DNA of 64,000 nt from Botryotinia globosa (taxonomy: Eukaryota; Ascomycota; Leotiomycetes; Helotiales; Sclerotiniaceae). Under the pieces are notes generated by a model. It was given only the letters and a program-made list of their open reading frames with translations, was not told where the DNA came from and searched no databases. Location of the stretch: positions 992,001-1,056,000 of the forward strand of contig RCSZ01000007.1 of NCBI GenBank assembly GCA_014898425.1, written 5' to 3'. This document shows, piece by piece, positions 48,436-59,638 of this stretch; position 1 is the first letter of the stretch, and every line of letters starts with the position of its first letter. The position numbers and the translations under genes are program-made.

Positions 48436-50615
48436 ATGCATACCAAAATGCCAACCTCCGCTAAAAGACCCTATCGTCGAGATTCCATGAGGGAGGAGAT
48501 TGATATTCCGGACTCCTCACCTTCTCGCCCTCCGAAGAGAAGAAAGAGGGTAAGTTCATGTCGTGATGGCGCATATGCCATTCCCACTAACACCAGATGT
48601 AGGCTTCAGAACCCAATCCTAAATCCAAACACTCAACCTCAAACCAACAACCCGTACAACCCGTACCCAAGATGGAAAACCAGGAAGAGATTATCTTTAA
48701 GCTCAAGAAACATTTGGGAGTATTTGGTGTCGTACAAGTTCTCGACGACCATGCGGACGATAAATATGAACAAGAGTACGGCGGAGGAGTTCAAGCTTTC
48801 GCAAAGTTGGCTGGAAATGGTTGGACTTATTACGTCAAGGATCAGGAGGTCCAGATTGGGCGCAACCCGGCCGAGGGTCAAGAAGAAGTTTCAGGAGCGA
48901 TTGCTGAGGTCGATGTTGATCTGGGTCCAAATAAGATGATTTCGCGACAACATGCCAGAATATTCTTCGACGATGGCTGGCGAATTCAAGTCAACAGCCG
49001 CAACGGAGCCAAAGTCAACAGCACAAATCTTACCCGCAGTCATGAGCCAAGAGAGTTGCATAGTGGAGACGTGATCAATGTCTCGGGCATCGAGATGATA
49101 TTCGTTTTACCTGGTGGTCCCTTCAAAATCGATCCGGAATACCTGCGAAAAATCGAGAGTACTGTGGACGATGTCGAGGAAGCCGACGAAGCAGAGGACG
49201 CAGATGATGTAGAGGATGCTCAAAGATATAGCGAGGAACCTTCTGATGTCCCTTTGCCCCCTTCAACTAATGGAGCCCGCACTCAGAATGGAGTTTCACA
49301 AGCGATTGCTCCCGCGCCAGCTAATTGGCAACGTGCTGCTACTCCTCGCGCTTCCCTCAAAGTACCCAATTCCGCAAAGAGACCCCATACTGGCTATTCA
49401 GCTGGTGGTACAATGATCATGAATGATTCTGAAAATGTCGACCTCAGTCTTGATTCCAATCATCATATCAAGCCTGGTTACAGCTATGCGCAAATGATCG
49501 CGCAGGTAATTTTTGAAGCGCCCAATCAAATGTTATTGCTGAATGGTATTTACCAAGCCATTATGGCCAAATACGCTTATTACAGATTTCAAGCACCCGG
49601 CGGCTGGCAAGTAAGTTACCTAGCGTCTATTTTCATCCTTTTGATTGACTCGAAACTAATGAGGTAAAAGAATTCTATCCGCCACAACTTGTCACTTAAC
49701 CAAAATTACGACAAGATCCCACGTGGAAAGGATGAGCCTGGCAAAGGTAAAAAGTGGTTTATCAGGCCAGCGTGCTATGAGACAATCGCAGCACTCGCAC
49801 AATCAGCTCCTGGTAGAGGTGGTGGCCACCGAGGATCTTCACAGCCAGTATCACCAACCACCGCTGCCGATCGAGGGTTTGATGATGAATCCAGCCCGGA
49901 TTCTGTCGTTCGAAAAAGGAAATCTTCAGCTTCACGCTCACCACGTGTGAGACCACACCAAACTAACAGACCGCAATTCACTCCCGAACGGGCCCCCCGG
50001 ATTCAAAACTTACAGCATGATTTCCCCGGCGATGGAAGTCCACTGCCTAGACATTATCGACGAGTTCAGAAGAACGCCCCTGGTCTTTCTGATAACTTGC
50101 CCAATTCTCCACCCACCCTCTCATCTTCTTACCAACAGGATGATGGTAACACCTTTGTCACGCCAGCCCCCCATCGTGTCTATCCTCATTTAGCACCGCC
50201 AAGTACTGCGCAGCGACCAAGTCAACACATGCCAACTAGCTCCCCTGCGCCATTTTGGACATTCGCTGACGGTACTCCTCATCATGGATTTCGTGGTTAT
50301 GATAACAGCCCTATCAAAAGGTTTCAACCTAGTGTCATTCCCGATAGCAGTCCACCTCCAATGCGACGGACTCCCGCTCCGAGTCCTATCAAAAATTCAG
50401 TCTTGGGAAAACTTCAGATGCCAGATGTCGATGAGGTTGAAGAAGAGGAAGAAAAAGGGTTTGATCTTACAAAGTAGGCTTCTCCGTCTTCCTATTGCGA
50501 AACATCTATTGACAATTTTATTAGGGGATTCCAAAGTATTTCTCAATTCCATCTCGACAGCGTTGCAAAACTTGCTGCGACACCTGTATCGGGCTCTCTT
50601 GCGGCTCGCATTTGA
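48436..50615 (+). CDS. FHA-forkhead transcription factor (Fkh1/Fkh2-like)
   Basis: 671 aa nuclear regulator. Exons: 48436-48549, 48603-49610, 49671-50473 and 50525-50615. A basic N-terminus ([10 protein letters not shown]) resembles a nuclear localisation signal. The FHA domain spans about residues 90-190 with the phosphopeptide-binding signature [14 protein letters not shown] and NSRNGAKVN. The forkhead domain starts at residue 328 ([15 protein letters not shown]) and includes [14 protein letters not shown], then [13 protein letters not shown] across intron 2, and PGKGKKW. The C-terminal half is Pro/Ser-rich with several SP/TP sites, as expected of CDK-regulated Fkh factors. In yeast, Fkh1/2 control G2/M genes and bind phosphorylated coactivators through FHA; this role is inferred by homology. 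The last exon was chosen because the frame otherwise stops at an apparent TAG that spans a GTAGGC donor. The canonical KPPYSY is KPGYSY here. Confidence 0.9.
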
Positions 50616-52438
50616 GTTACCTCGCCGATATAAGTTGTGTTTGCAATTGTTGAATTTGTTTTCTTTTTACCTCTGCACAGTGTGAGAGTCCACCCTTACC
50701 TGCTTGCTTTATTTGTAAGCACATTACTACTATATCGACGGTTATACCTCCTGGCCACTCCACCAACTCACCTTCACCCACTCATTTATAATTATATGGA
50801 TTCATAATATGGCGTTATGCAAAGGAGGTTATCGAATTTGAAGGTTATCTGAATTATGTTACATTTTCCCCACGAGTCTTATATGTTAAGGTTGGGAGTA
50901 TGGGTTATGCTTTTTGTTATGTACATTTATGGGTGGGATTGGGATCGGTGTTTAATTAAAATGGGAAAGAAAGGAATGGAATGGAAAGAGAATGGGGAAT
51001 ATGGGGACTTGCACTTGATACTTGGTCTTTATGATGGATGGGTGGGCGGTATACTTTAGACATGGTCGGTTATGATTCAATGGTTATGATGAGTGGGTAG
51101 GAGCTCGTGGGGAGGAGGACAATGGATTACTGGTGCCGCTGGCCTGGCTTGATTTTTGGGAATGTATGTATATAGGAAGGTGTATAGGATTGAGGCTATT
51201 AGTTAGGCTTTGATATCAAATTTGCTTGGAACTCTTGTAAGAAAGAATGTTGAGAAGCGAATGAGGATGGGGGGAGGGTATGGTGTGAGTATGGTAGGTG
51301 TGGTGACGTGTAATTTTTGATGAGTGATGTCTTTTTCGTGTATATTTGTTTTGTGTATATTGAATATGAATGACATGTATCGGGAGAATTTCACTACTCA
51401 ACTATTGATTGTTAGAGAAGTGCTAAGGTGGAGGGTGGAGAGATGTAGAAATTGAAGGGGCGGAGGTGTAGAGGTATACTGGTATAGGGGAGTAGAGGTA
51501 TAGAGGTAGGACGGGAATGCTTAGAATGATTGGAGAGGGACCTTGAGATAATGGAGTATGGGATGGGATATATGAGATGGGATATATGAGATGGGATATA
51601 TGAGATGGGATATATGAGATGGGATATATGAGATGGGATATATGAGATGGGATATATGAGATGGGATATATGAGATGGGATATATGAGATGGGATATATG
51701 AGATGGGATATATGAGATGGGATATATGAGATGGGATGAGTCTGGCTAGGTAGGTATTTAATTGATGAAAAGAGATGAGCTGTGCGAAAGAGGGATTGTG
51801 AAGGTATATTAGGTATAGGGTATAGGATATATAGGGATATATGTATATATGTATATATGTGTAGATTATAGATGTGAATGAAACTACAAATATGGAATAT
51901 GAGGTATGAAATTGAAGCATTGAGCATGATTGATCTCGAGGTTTGTGAGGTGGATGAGGTGGGGTGGTAGATAATGTAAATACCTAGGTAGATAGATATT
52001 CAATGAATCTTGGAATGGGAGGAAATCTGCTATGGAGGTATGCAACTGAGAATGATGTATTGAAAGAAATACTTTATTTACAATCATGTGTATGCCTCTC
52101 TTCCCCACCCATTTCGATACTAGACTTTATGGAAGGGAATTTTTGAATCTTGGCTTCTTTGCAATTCTCGTGTTGCGAAATTCTCCTAAGATAGGCTAAT
52201 ATAATTACTGTGATACCAAAACGCCCTTTTTACAAATCCATAAACTCCATCCTTCCTAACAAAGATTGACTTTTCACGACGTGCTTTTTGGCAAGTCCTT
52301 GTAACATTGCTGATCCAGGTATTGGCGAGTCGAAGGAGGTCAGATGGAATAATCTCGTTGTTTCCAAACCAGCTTCTGATGGCCAGCCGCAAGCCATATG
52401 TGACATCAATCTCAAAATTGGGTGTTTTCACAATCCCC
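50616..52438. other. Intergenic region with a 14-bp minisatellite
   Basis: About 1.8 kb between the 3' ends of the forkhead and RLP24 genes. It contains the 12-copy ATGGGATATATGAG array (51563-51730), a TATATG run near 51830-51860 and a TACCTAGGTA palindrome (51981-51990). The minus-strand frame continuing past the RLP24 stop to 52186 is not supported as a gene. Confidence 0.6.
51563..51730. repeat. 14-bp minisatellite, 12 copies (ATGGGATATATGAG)
   Basis: Twelve perfect head-to-tail 14-bp units. Because 14 is not a multiple of three, the minus strand cycles through all codon phases of the unit, yet it contains no stop in two frames. This creates artificial 165-171-codon frames rich in Ser-His-Ile-Pro that should not be called genes. 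Confidence 0.97.
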
Positions 52439-53271
52439 TCAATCATCCATCTCCATGTCATCAGCCTCCTCCACACCACCATCAACCAACTCCTTGAGCC
52501 TGATCTTCTGCTTTCCAAACACACTTCTTTGCTCTCTCTCCAAATCCAACTCGTTGACCTCTTCTCCCAACTCCTCGAGCCTCTTCTTCTCGCTGCCGCG
52601 CATCTTGGGTAGCAAGTGCTCGTTCTCTGCAACCAATTTTCGGTTGGCTTCTCTCTGCCTGGCCACATTGCCTTCCATGCGCTTCTTGTAGAAGACACGT
52701 TCGCGACGGGCCCGGATTTCGGATACACGTTGCATGGCTTTGAGGGTAGTGGCGATGTGTTCACGGTTGTAACGGACGGGAACGTTGCGGCGGGCGGAGA
52801 AGTTGAGGGTGCTGTCGACGACCATTTCTTTGCCCGCGGCTTTGCGGAACGCTTTGGTCCATTTGAGTTTACGGGGGTTACGCTTCATTTTGAACTAGAA
52901 GAAGGGGAATATTAGTCAGGGCTTGGGGATTGAACATTGGAGAGACAGGTGCAATAGTGAGATGGGGGGCTGTGGCGTTTTGGATTGGAGGGACATAGAT
53001 GTGATTGAGACGTACATTCTTGTGGCATTTACTGCGGCAGAATCTAAAGGTTCGCGCATCGTTACGAACGAATGTTATACCCTTACTTGGGTAGCAGGGC
53101 TGCGAGCAAAAATAACAGGTTTCGATTCTATTGATGAATTAGCAAAGGTAAAGATTGCGATAAATGTTTTTATCGTCAAGAAGATTGCAAATGCGATTGA
53201 GATCTCGAAAGTCCAAGAATCGAGGGAAGAGACTTGATGCAAAAGATGATCGGGAAAGTTTCTTACCTCAT
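52439..53271 (-). CDS. RLP24: Rlp24 60S pre-ribosome assembly factor
   Basis: 190 aa. Rlp24 is the ribosomal-protein-L24 paralogue that occupies the L24 site on pre-60S particles and recruits the AAA ATPase Drg1. Minus-strand exons: 53271-53267 (5 nt, ATGAG), 53127-53016 and 52894-52439. Splicing yields [10 protein letters not shown], the invariant family start, with zinc-binding-type C6, C9, C32 and C36 ([10 protein letters not shown]). It continues with [19 protein letters not shown]. The basic middle and the Glu/Leu-rich acidic C-terminal extension (ending [10 protein letters not shown]) separate it from ribosomal L24 itself. The length agrees with yeast Rlp24 (about 199 aa). The 5-nt first exon is the only way to obtain the conserved start. 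It shares its upstream region with the divergent RCM1 gene. Confidence 0.93.
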
Positions 53272-53675
53272 GTTGGCGGTATTTCTTTCTGAACCAGCTT
53301 GTCGTTGTGCTGGATTGTCGATGGATAATAAGTATGGACTTCAGAAATTTTGGAGGAATGTCCGACTTTTTTCACTAGCGCCATCCGATAAGATAGCGAT
53401 GGCACGTGCTTACCATTTGAGATTCTCTCAAAACAAATATCCCCTGTTTGTCTCTGTTGATTTTATTATTTTTTCATATCGAAGAGGATTCTCAAATCCT
53501 TCTCCTACTGTAATTATATAGTCGACTTCATCAATGATTACGATCTTTTGTTGATGTGATAATCTCTTACATTCATCAAGTACCTCTTGTGGCCAATTAC
53601 AGTAGCGAGAAATTTGTACTTTGATATTTTCCTTCAAGAATCTTTAAGCTCGACGCCTCAACATTGACAGTTACA
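53272..53675. promoter_or_regulatory. Bidirectional promoter between RLP24 and RCM1
   Basis: Only 404 bp separates the start codons of two divergently transcribed ribosome-biogenesis genes, so their promoters must overlap or adjoin. Co-regulation is inferred. I did not identify a specific factor site with confidence. Confidence 0.65.
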
Positions 53676-55633
53676 ATGTCGCTCTATTATGAGGCAGCTG
53701 AAGTTCTAGCTGCTCCTACTAATCAAGGTGGTAGTCTAAGATCAAGAATTTTCAGCAAGAAAGATTTAAAATCACAACCAGCTCAAATCTATGCTCTGGC
53801 GATAGAGACGTGTAAATGGAGTCCTGTTTTGAAGGATGTAATCGAAAATGCCGATTTATTACGTTTAGAGCGAAAGGTCAGTATTGCGATAGATTGAGAA
53901 TTTGAAATAGTAGCTAATGTTGTTTATAGCTAACTCCAACTTTGTCTCTTCTTCTCGTCCATGACTTACTCTTGGCAAAGAGAGGAATTGCTCTCCCAGC
54001 TACTCATGGTTTACGAGCCTCAATTGAGCGGCATAAGGGGAGATTGCAAGCCGAGTTGACCAAGGCAAGACTTCGGAGAAAAATGAGCACTATGGAAGCT
54101 CTGAAAGCCCATGTCGAGACGGGTCAGGAGAATGCAACTGATACATCTGAAGCACCTTACCCTCGTTGGATACGTATCAATACTTTGAAGACTACTCTTG
54201 AGGATCAACTCGAATCTACTTTTGCTGGATTTGAGCGTGCAGCGACGATCGATGCTGTTAGACACCGGGGGTCTAAACGCTTATACATCGATGTTCACAT
54301 TCCAAACCTCATTGCTATATCTCCAAATATCGATCTCTCAAAGAGTGTAGCATACAAATCTGGAGAAATTATCTTCCAGGACAAAGCGTCATGTTTCCCA
54401 GCATATCTTCTTGATCCTCTTGCTGAAGACGGTGATATCATCGACTCTTGCTCAGCACCTGGTAACAAAACCACTCATATTGCGGCTATCTTAGTTGATC
54501 GACTTCCTGAACCAGATGAATCTACTCAAGTTATCCACGCATTTGAGAAGAACAAAGGGAGAGCTGAAACCCTAGAAAAGATGGTCAACTTGGCAGGGTC
54601 GAATACGTTTACTACACTTCATGCTGGATATGACTTCTTGAAGACTGACCCAAATTCTGGTATATACAAGAATGTTGGTGCTTTATTGCTGGATCCCAGT
54701 TGCTCGGGAAGTGGAATTGTTGGTCGGGATGATATGCCCGAATTACATCTACCAGGTATTAAAGAAATCGTTGTCAAACCTTCTAGAAACAAAAAGAAGC
54801 CGAAGAAGGCACCGGAGCCAGTGGAGATAAGTAAGAAGGAAACAAACAAGAAACGAAAGCGCGAAGAGGATGGTGATGCGTTAGAAGTAATGGTAGATGA
54901 CGATGGAGTCGTTACCGCTGTCGATAGCGATGCCGAACTAAAAGCTAGATTAACTGCTCTTGCAGAGTTTCAATTGGAACTTCTTCTTCATGCATTCAAG
55001 TATCCTGCTGCTCGAAAGATTACCTACTCTACTTGTTCAATTCATGTTGAAGAAAACGAATTTGTCGTTCAAAAGGCTTTAGCTTCTGATATTGCAAAAG
55101 AAAAGGGTTGGAAAATTCTTCGTCGTGATAATCAGATCCGAGGTATGAGGGAATGGCCTGTTCGAGGCTCTATAGAAGCATGCGATGGTGATGAAGTGGT
55201 TGCAGAAGGATGTATTCGAGCCAACAAAGGAGATGAGCATGCTACTATGGGGTTCTTCCTAGCGGGATTCGTGAAAGATCAAACATTAACTGTTGATCCT
55301 GAAGTCGGACTCCTGAGAGATGAACGTGGGCATATCGTGCGCGACTTAATGGGGTTACCAGTCAGAAAAGACCAGGAAGATGGAGAGGAATTGAACGTCG
55401 ATGCCCAAATGGCACCTGAGGAAGCTCAAGACTTCTCGCCGGAAGACGACGATGAATGGGGTGGCTTTGAAGAAGAGGTTGCACCGATAGTCGAAGAGAA
55501 AAAGGAGGCGCAGGCAGTCATTGAGAAGAAGAAGAAGGAAAAGGCCAAGGTCAACAAGCATGCCCATGATGCGATGAAGAAACGTGTCAATATGAGTGTA
55601 AAAGACAAGAAACGGCAGAAAACAAAACGATAA
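53676..55633 (+). CDS. RCM1: Rcm1/NSUN5-type 25S rRNA m5C methyltransferase
   Basis: 634 aa S-adenosylmethionine-dependent RNA methyltransferase. In yeast, Rcm1 methylates C2278 of 25S rRNA. Exons: 53676-53876 and 53930-55633, joined by a 53-nt intron. The N-terminus MSLYYEAAEVL is typical. SAM-binding motif I is DSCSAPGNKT at residues 239-248. Motif IV is DPSCSGSG (322-329, C325), and motif VI is STCSIHVEENE with catalytic-type C436. Between motifs IV and VI lies a Lys/Glu-rich insertion (about residues 350-400). The C-terminus is extended and acidic then basic, ending KDKKRQKTKR, a likely nucleolar targeting signal. Both cysteines expected of the two-cysteine RsmB/NSUN mechanism are present. 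It is divergent from RLP24. Confidence 0.93.
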
Positions 55634-56506
55634 TGTAAAGCCTATTAGCGGAGGTGTCGTATATTGAAATAGAATGATGCTGTGGAATACCCATCGTCAC
55701 CAATATTAATCAGATGATATAAATGAAGATGGGGCTTTGCCGTTTCACATTGGGTTCATTCGTATGACAAGCAATCGGGATTCAATCTTGAATATCAACT
55801 CTTCCTCCGGTACGGACACGGAATAGGAGCCAAAAGCCCGATTTCTTCGAGAAGTTTGGCACGTTCTAGACATAAGCCTGGCGATAATTATTACATCCGC
55901 TATTGCCAAGATTCGTTCGGCTATGTCGGCACCTGTTAGACTAGAACCTACTGTACTATGATACAGGTCGAAAGATACTTCTGTCAGCTACCTACATATT
56001 TAAGCGGGATGAAAGGAAGCCAAAGCACGGATGTTTACCCCATTTGGAGATTTCGATCCATGGATCCCATTCACAAGTTTGAACTTTCCTTTTCCCATTT
56101 GCATAACCCTAACTTAGGCTATTATTGATCCACTAAAGGGTGCGTCCTTAATCAGACTTCATGACATTCCGGGAACAATTTCTCCCGGTTGTGTATATAT
56201 TCAATAGATGCATTGCATAATGTGAATTGATCAGCATAACTCGCATAAATGCTTAGGTATCTCCTCATCGGATGTTCAATCAGCGGTCTCAATGAGTCAA
56301 CAGAAAGGTGCTGTTCAAATTGGATTTCAAACGATGTTATATTGCAGGTAATATATAATGTATGTTGTGCGCCGCAAAACGTTGTGAGTGTTTTTGAGCA
56401 TATACAATCTCGCATTTCGGTGCTCGAATACTACTTTGGCAGGATTGCAATTAGCCACACCTTCCTAGATACCTACCCCAAACTCGAATAAATCCGTAAC
56501 AACATC
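55634..56506. other. Intergenic region, no supported gene
   Basis: About 870 bp of 3' UTR and promoter-like DNA between RCM1 and the MFS transporter gene, both on the plus strand. Nothing else is recognisable. Confidence 0.6.
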
Positions 56507-58472
56507 ATGGTTCGAACCTCAGATTCTGGTTCTTCAACTACAATAAATATGGACAGAGATTTGGAAGAACAGAAAAATGTGCAAAAAAAGGCTAGACATT
56601 GGGAGTTGGTTTTCGATCAGATACATGTCACGCCCGAAGTACTCAATTACCCTTATAGAGGATCTGGGACAGAACAGGATCCTTATGTGGTGGAATATAT
56701 TCCAGGCGATCGCAGAAATCCCTTAAATTTCACCATGTTGAAGAAATGGACTATCACTTTACTTCTTGCCTTTGTAAGCTCCCCCCCTTTTTGCATTAAC
56801 GTTTCGGTTATTATTCCCCGAAGTTCAAGCTGTGTAACGGATGGGGGTGAGACATACATACTTCTCTTGCCCATATACTAACTCTTGGTGAAGGCAACGT
56901 TAGCAGTATCTTTCGTGTCCTCGGCATATACAGGTGGGGTTGAACAGATCATTGAGGATTTCAATGTCAGTACGGAAGTCGTCACTTTAGGAGTCTCGCT
57001 TTTCGTCTTGGGGTTTGCGATCGGACCGCTTATGTGGGCTCCCTTGTCAGAATTATATGGTCGACAGGTTCTTTTCTTCGGTACTTATGCTATGCTTACT
57101 ATCTTCAATGCTGGGGCTGCCGGAGCGCAAAATATACAGACGCTCTTGATCATGCGATTCCTCGCAGGAGCTTTTGGTAGCTCGCCTCTTACCAATGCCG
57201 GCGGAGTCATTGCCGACATGTTCTCTGCTGCTCATCGAGGAGTTGCTATGAGTATTTTTGCTGCAGCACCATTTCTAGGCCCTGTTATTGGACCAATTGT
57301 AGGTGGCTTCTTGGGAGAATCAGAAGGGTGGAGATGGGTCGAGTAAGTTGCATCGTTTAATCAGTATTTGTACTATGATTCTAACACTATCAATAGGGGG
57401 CTCATGGCCATCTTCACCGGTGCACTCTGGATCGTTGGCACACTCACCATACCCGAAACTTATTCCCCAGTCATCCTTCGCCGCCGAGCAAACAAGATGT
57501 CCTCCATGACCGGAAAAGTTTACAAATCCAAAATAGAAGTCGACAACGGCTCTAAATCTCTATCAGCAGAATTTAAAACGGCACTCTCAAGACCTTGGAT
57601 TTTGTTATTTACAGAACCTATCGTGTTCTTGTTAAGTTTGTACTTGGCAATCATATACGGAACTTTATACATGATGTTCGGAGCATTCCCAATCGTTTAC
57701 CAAGTTGGACGCGGATGGAGTGCTGGTATTGGTGGATTGGCTTTTTGTGGCGTTGCAGTCGGAATGATGATTGCAGTTCTTTACTCAGTGTGGGACAATA
57801 AACGATATAACGCTACAGCTGCTAAGCAGAACAATGCTGCTCCACCTGAAGCTCGACTTCCACCTGCCCTCATCGGAAGTATCTGCTTGCCTGTTGGCCT
57901 CTTCTGGTTCGCATGGACAAATTCTCCAAGTGTACATTGGATTGTCAGTATCATAGGCACTGCTCCCTTTGGATGTGGGATGGTATTGGTGTTCTTAAGT
58001 GTCATGAATTATCTGATTGATGCGTATGTTCTCTACGCCGCTTCTGTTTTGGCGGCCAGCAGTGTTCTTCGTTCCTTGTTCGGTGCGGCGTTCCCGCTCT
58101 TTACTACTTGTAAGTATTATCTAAATTCTCCATGGCTGTGTGTCAAACAAATAACTAACTGTATGATTAGATATGTACAACAACCTTGGCATTCATTGGG
58201 CAAGTTCAATTCCAGCTTTCCTCGCATTAGCCTGCGTACCATTTCCATTCCTCTTTTATAAGTATGGAGCATCCATTCGAATGAAATGCAAGTTCGCGGC
58301 GGAAGCGGCACGTGTATTGGCGGAGATAAGGGGAGCTTCTTCAAATGAAGATGAGGCGGAGCAGACAATAGAGGAGGACATGGAGGAGCGGGAAGCGAGA
58401 AGGTTAAATGCTCACGACGAGAGCGAGAAGAATGAAGCGGTTAAAGATGGAGAGAAAAGCGAAAATCAGTAA
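56507..58472 (+). CDS. Major facilitator superfamily transporter (DHA1-like drug/polyamine type)
   Basis: 576 aa plasma-membrane carrier. Exons: 56507-56773, 56894-57342, 57397-58109 and 58171-58472, all in frame. A hydrophilic N-terminus ends in the [14 protein letters not shown] segment that precedes TM1 in this family. About 12 membrane segments follow. MFS motif A-like [15 protein letters not shown] lies between TM2 and TM3, and [22 protein letters not shown] covers the TM5 antiporter-type motif C region. The C-terminal tail is long, acidic and Glu-rich ([15 protein letters not shown]). The sequence pattern matches the DHA1 proton antiporters that export drugs, toxins or polyamines. The substrate cannot be inferred and no biosynthetic cluster surrounds it. 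Confidence 0.9.
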
Positions 58473-59638
58473 ATGAGAAGGAGGGTGCGATTTTTATTTA
58501 TTTATTCTTTTTAGTTTAGCGGCAGAGCGATCGAGGAGTTTTGATATGTTTACGTTTAGGATCATGATAGAAGTTAGCATATTGAAGGTGTTGGGAAGAG
58601 GGCATTACACGGCTATGTAGGATTTGAGGTGTTGTTTCTTATTTTAGATATCCCATGAAGCATATGATAGACACCCGGCTCAAAAGTAAAACTATATTTT
58701 AATTCAAGAACACAAACGGTCCTCAATTATGGTGTAGGAAGCACGAGTAGTGTTCTCAGTAAGGTGATGCGGCTTGAATTCCTCCCTGAGCCACATCCGT
58801 GCACAGGTTCCCCCATATTGCATCCCATCCTTTTCCAACCTTCAAAACCCATTCATCACAGCTTCCTACGGAGATTTACAACATACCTATCGACTTCTGA
58901 TACAGCACAAAATTGTAAATATGCAAGGCGTGTTACGAAACGTTCCTGCAAGCAATGGAAATGCGGATGGGTGGCACCGAATGGCCAAGTCAGAACCCCT
59001 TTAAATGCTGAGCTGTTGGACTGATGCTTGCTGAAGACCTCAAAGCCGCCTAAGCTGCTGACTTCAATAGTGAATGCAATTTCAATATTACATGATCTGA
59101 TACAAGTCTCGATTTCTGTCAAAAATGCTGCAAGGCACGTTTTTGCTGTATATTGTCGGCAGAATCAGGCCGTCCAATAAGGTTACATTAATTTGGTTAT
59201 TGTGTACCTGCATCTATCACCAACTTTTGTGGTAACTCATCGTCACATCCATATCTGGACAGTTCCCATCGAATTGCCATCAATCTTTTCTACATCTCAG
59301 GTGGCGCGTCCTCCGTATGGTTTTGTTGGGGAGAGGGAATCTTGATATACCGTTCCGCTGGGTCATCACGCCACGAAGCCGCATTATTGATTTGATATCC
59401 CACTCCTTATCTTGATTCATCCGAGATTATGGGGAACTACCCCCAGATCCTCCGTAGCGTTCTACATAACATTCCATCTTCGTTGTTCGGTTCTGATGTG
59501 GTTTGTAACATTCACTTGATTCTTCAGATTAAAAAGGTTTTTGTAATCCTATCTACATCATGTAGGCCCTTTTCGATTTCGTATTCCATACCTCTGTCGT
59601 TGCACTCTTGGAAACTTATCCAATAATCATTTTTTATC
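58473..59638. other. Intergenic region, no supported gene
   Basis: About 1.17 kb between the MFS and Pth11-like genes. Short overlapping frames at 58764-59024 have no recognisable composition. Presumed to hold the 3' UTR of the MFS gene and promoter of the next gene. Confidence 0.55.

Noticed and set aside
51412..51927. Two overlapping minus-strand frames of 165-171 codons
   Set aside because: They translate the 14-bp minisatellite and surrounding AT-rich DNA; both frames show the same Ser-His-Ile-Pro pattern.
52186..52438. Minus-strand frame continuing downstream of RLP24
   Set aside because: It overlaps RLP24 in another frame and has no start, splice site or recognisable domain of its own; treated as 3' UTR.
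53428..53637. 69-codon minus-strand frame in the RLP24/RCM1 promoter
   Set aside because: Too short, no homology recognised, and it lies in the shared promoter upstream of both conserved starts.
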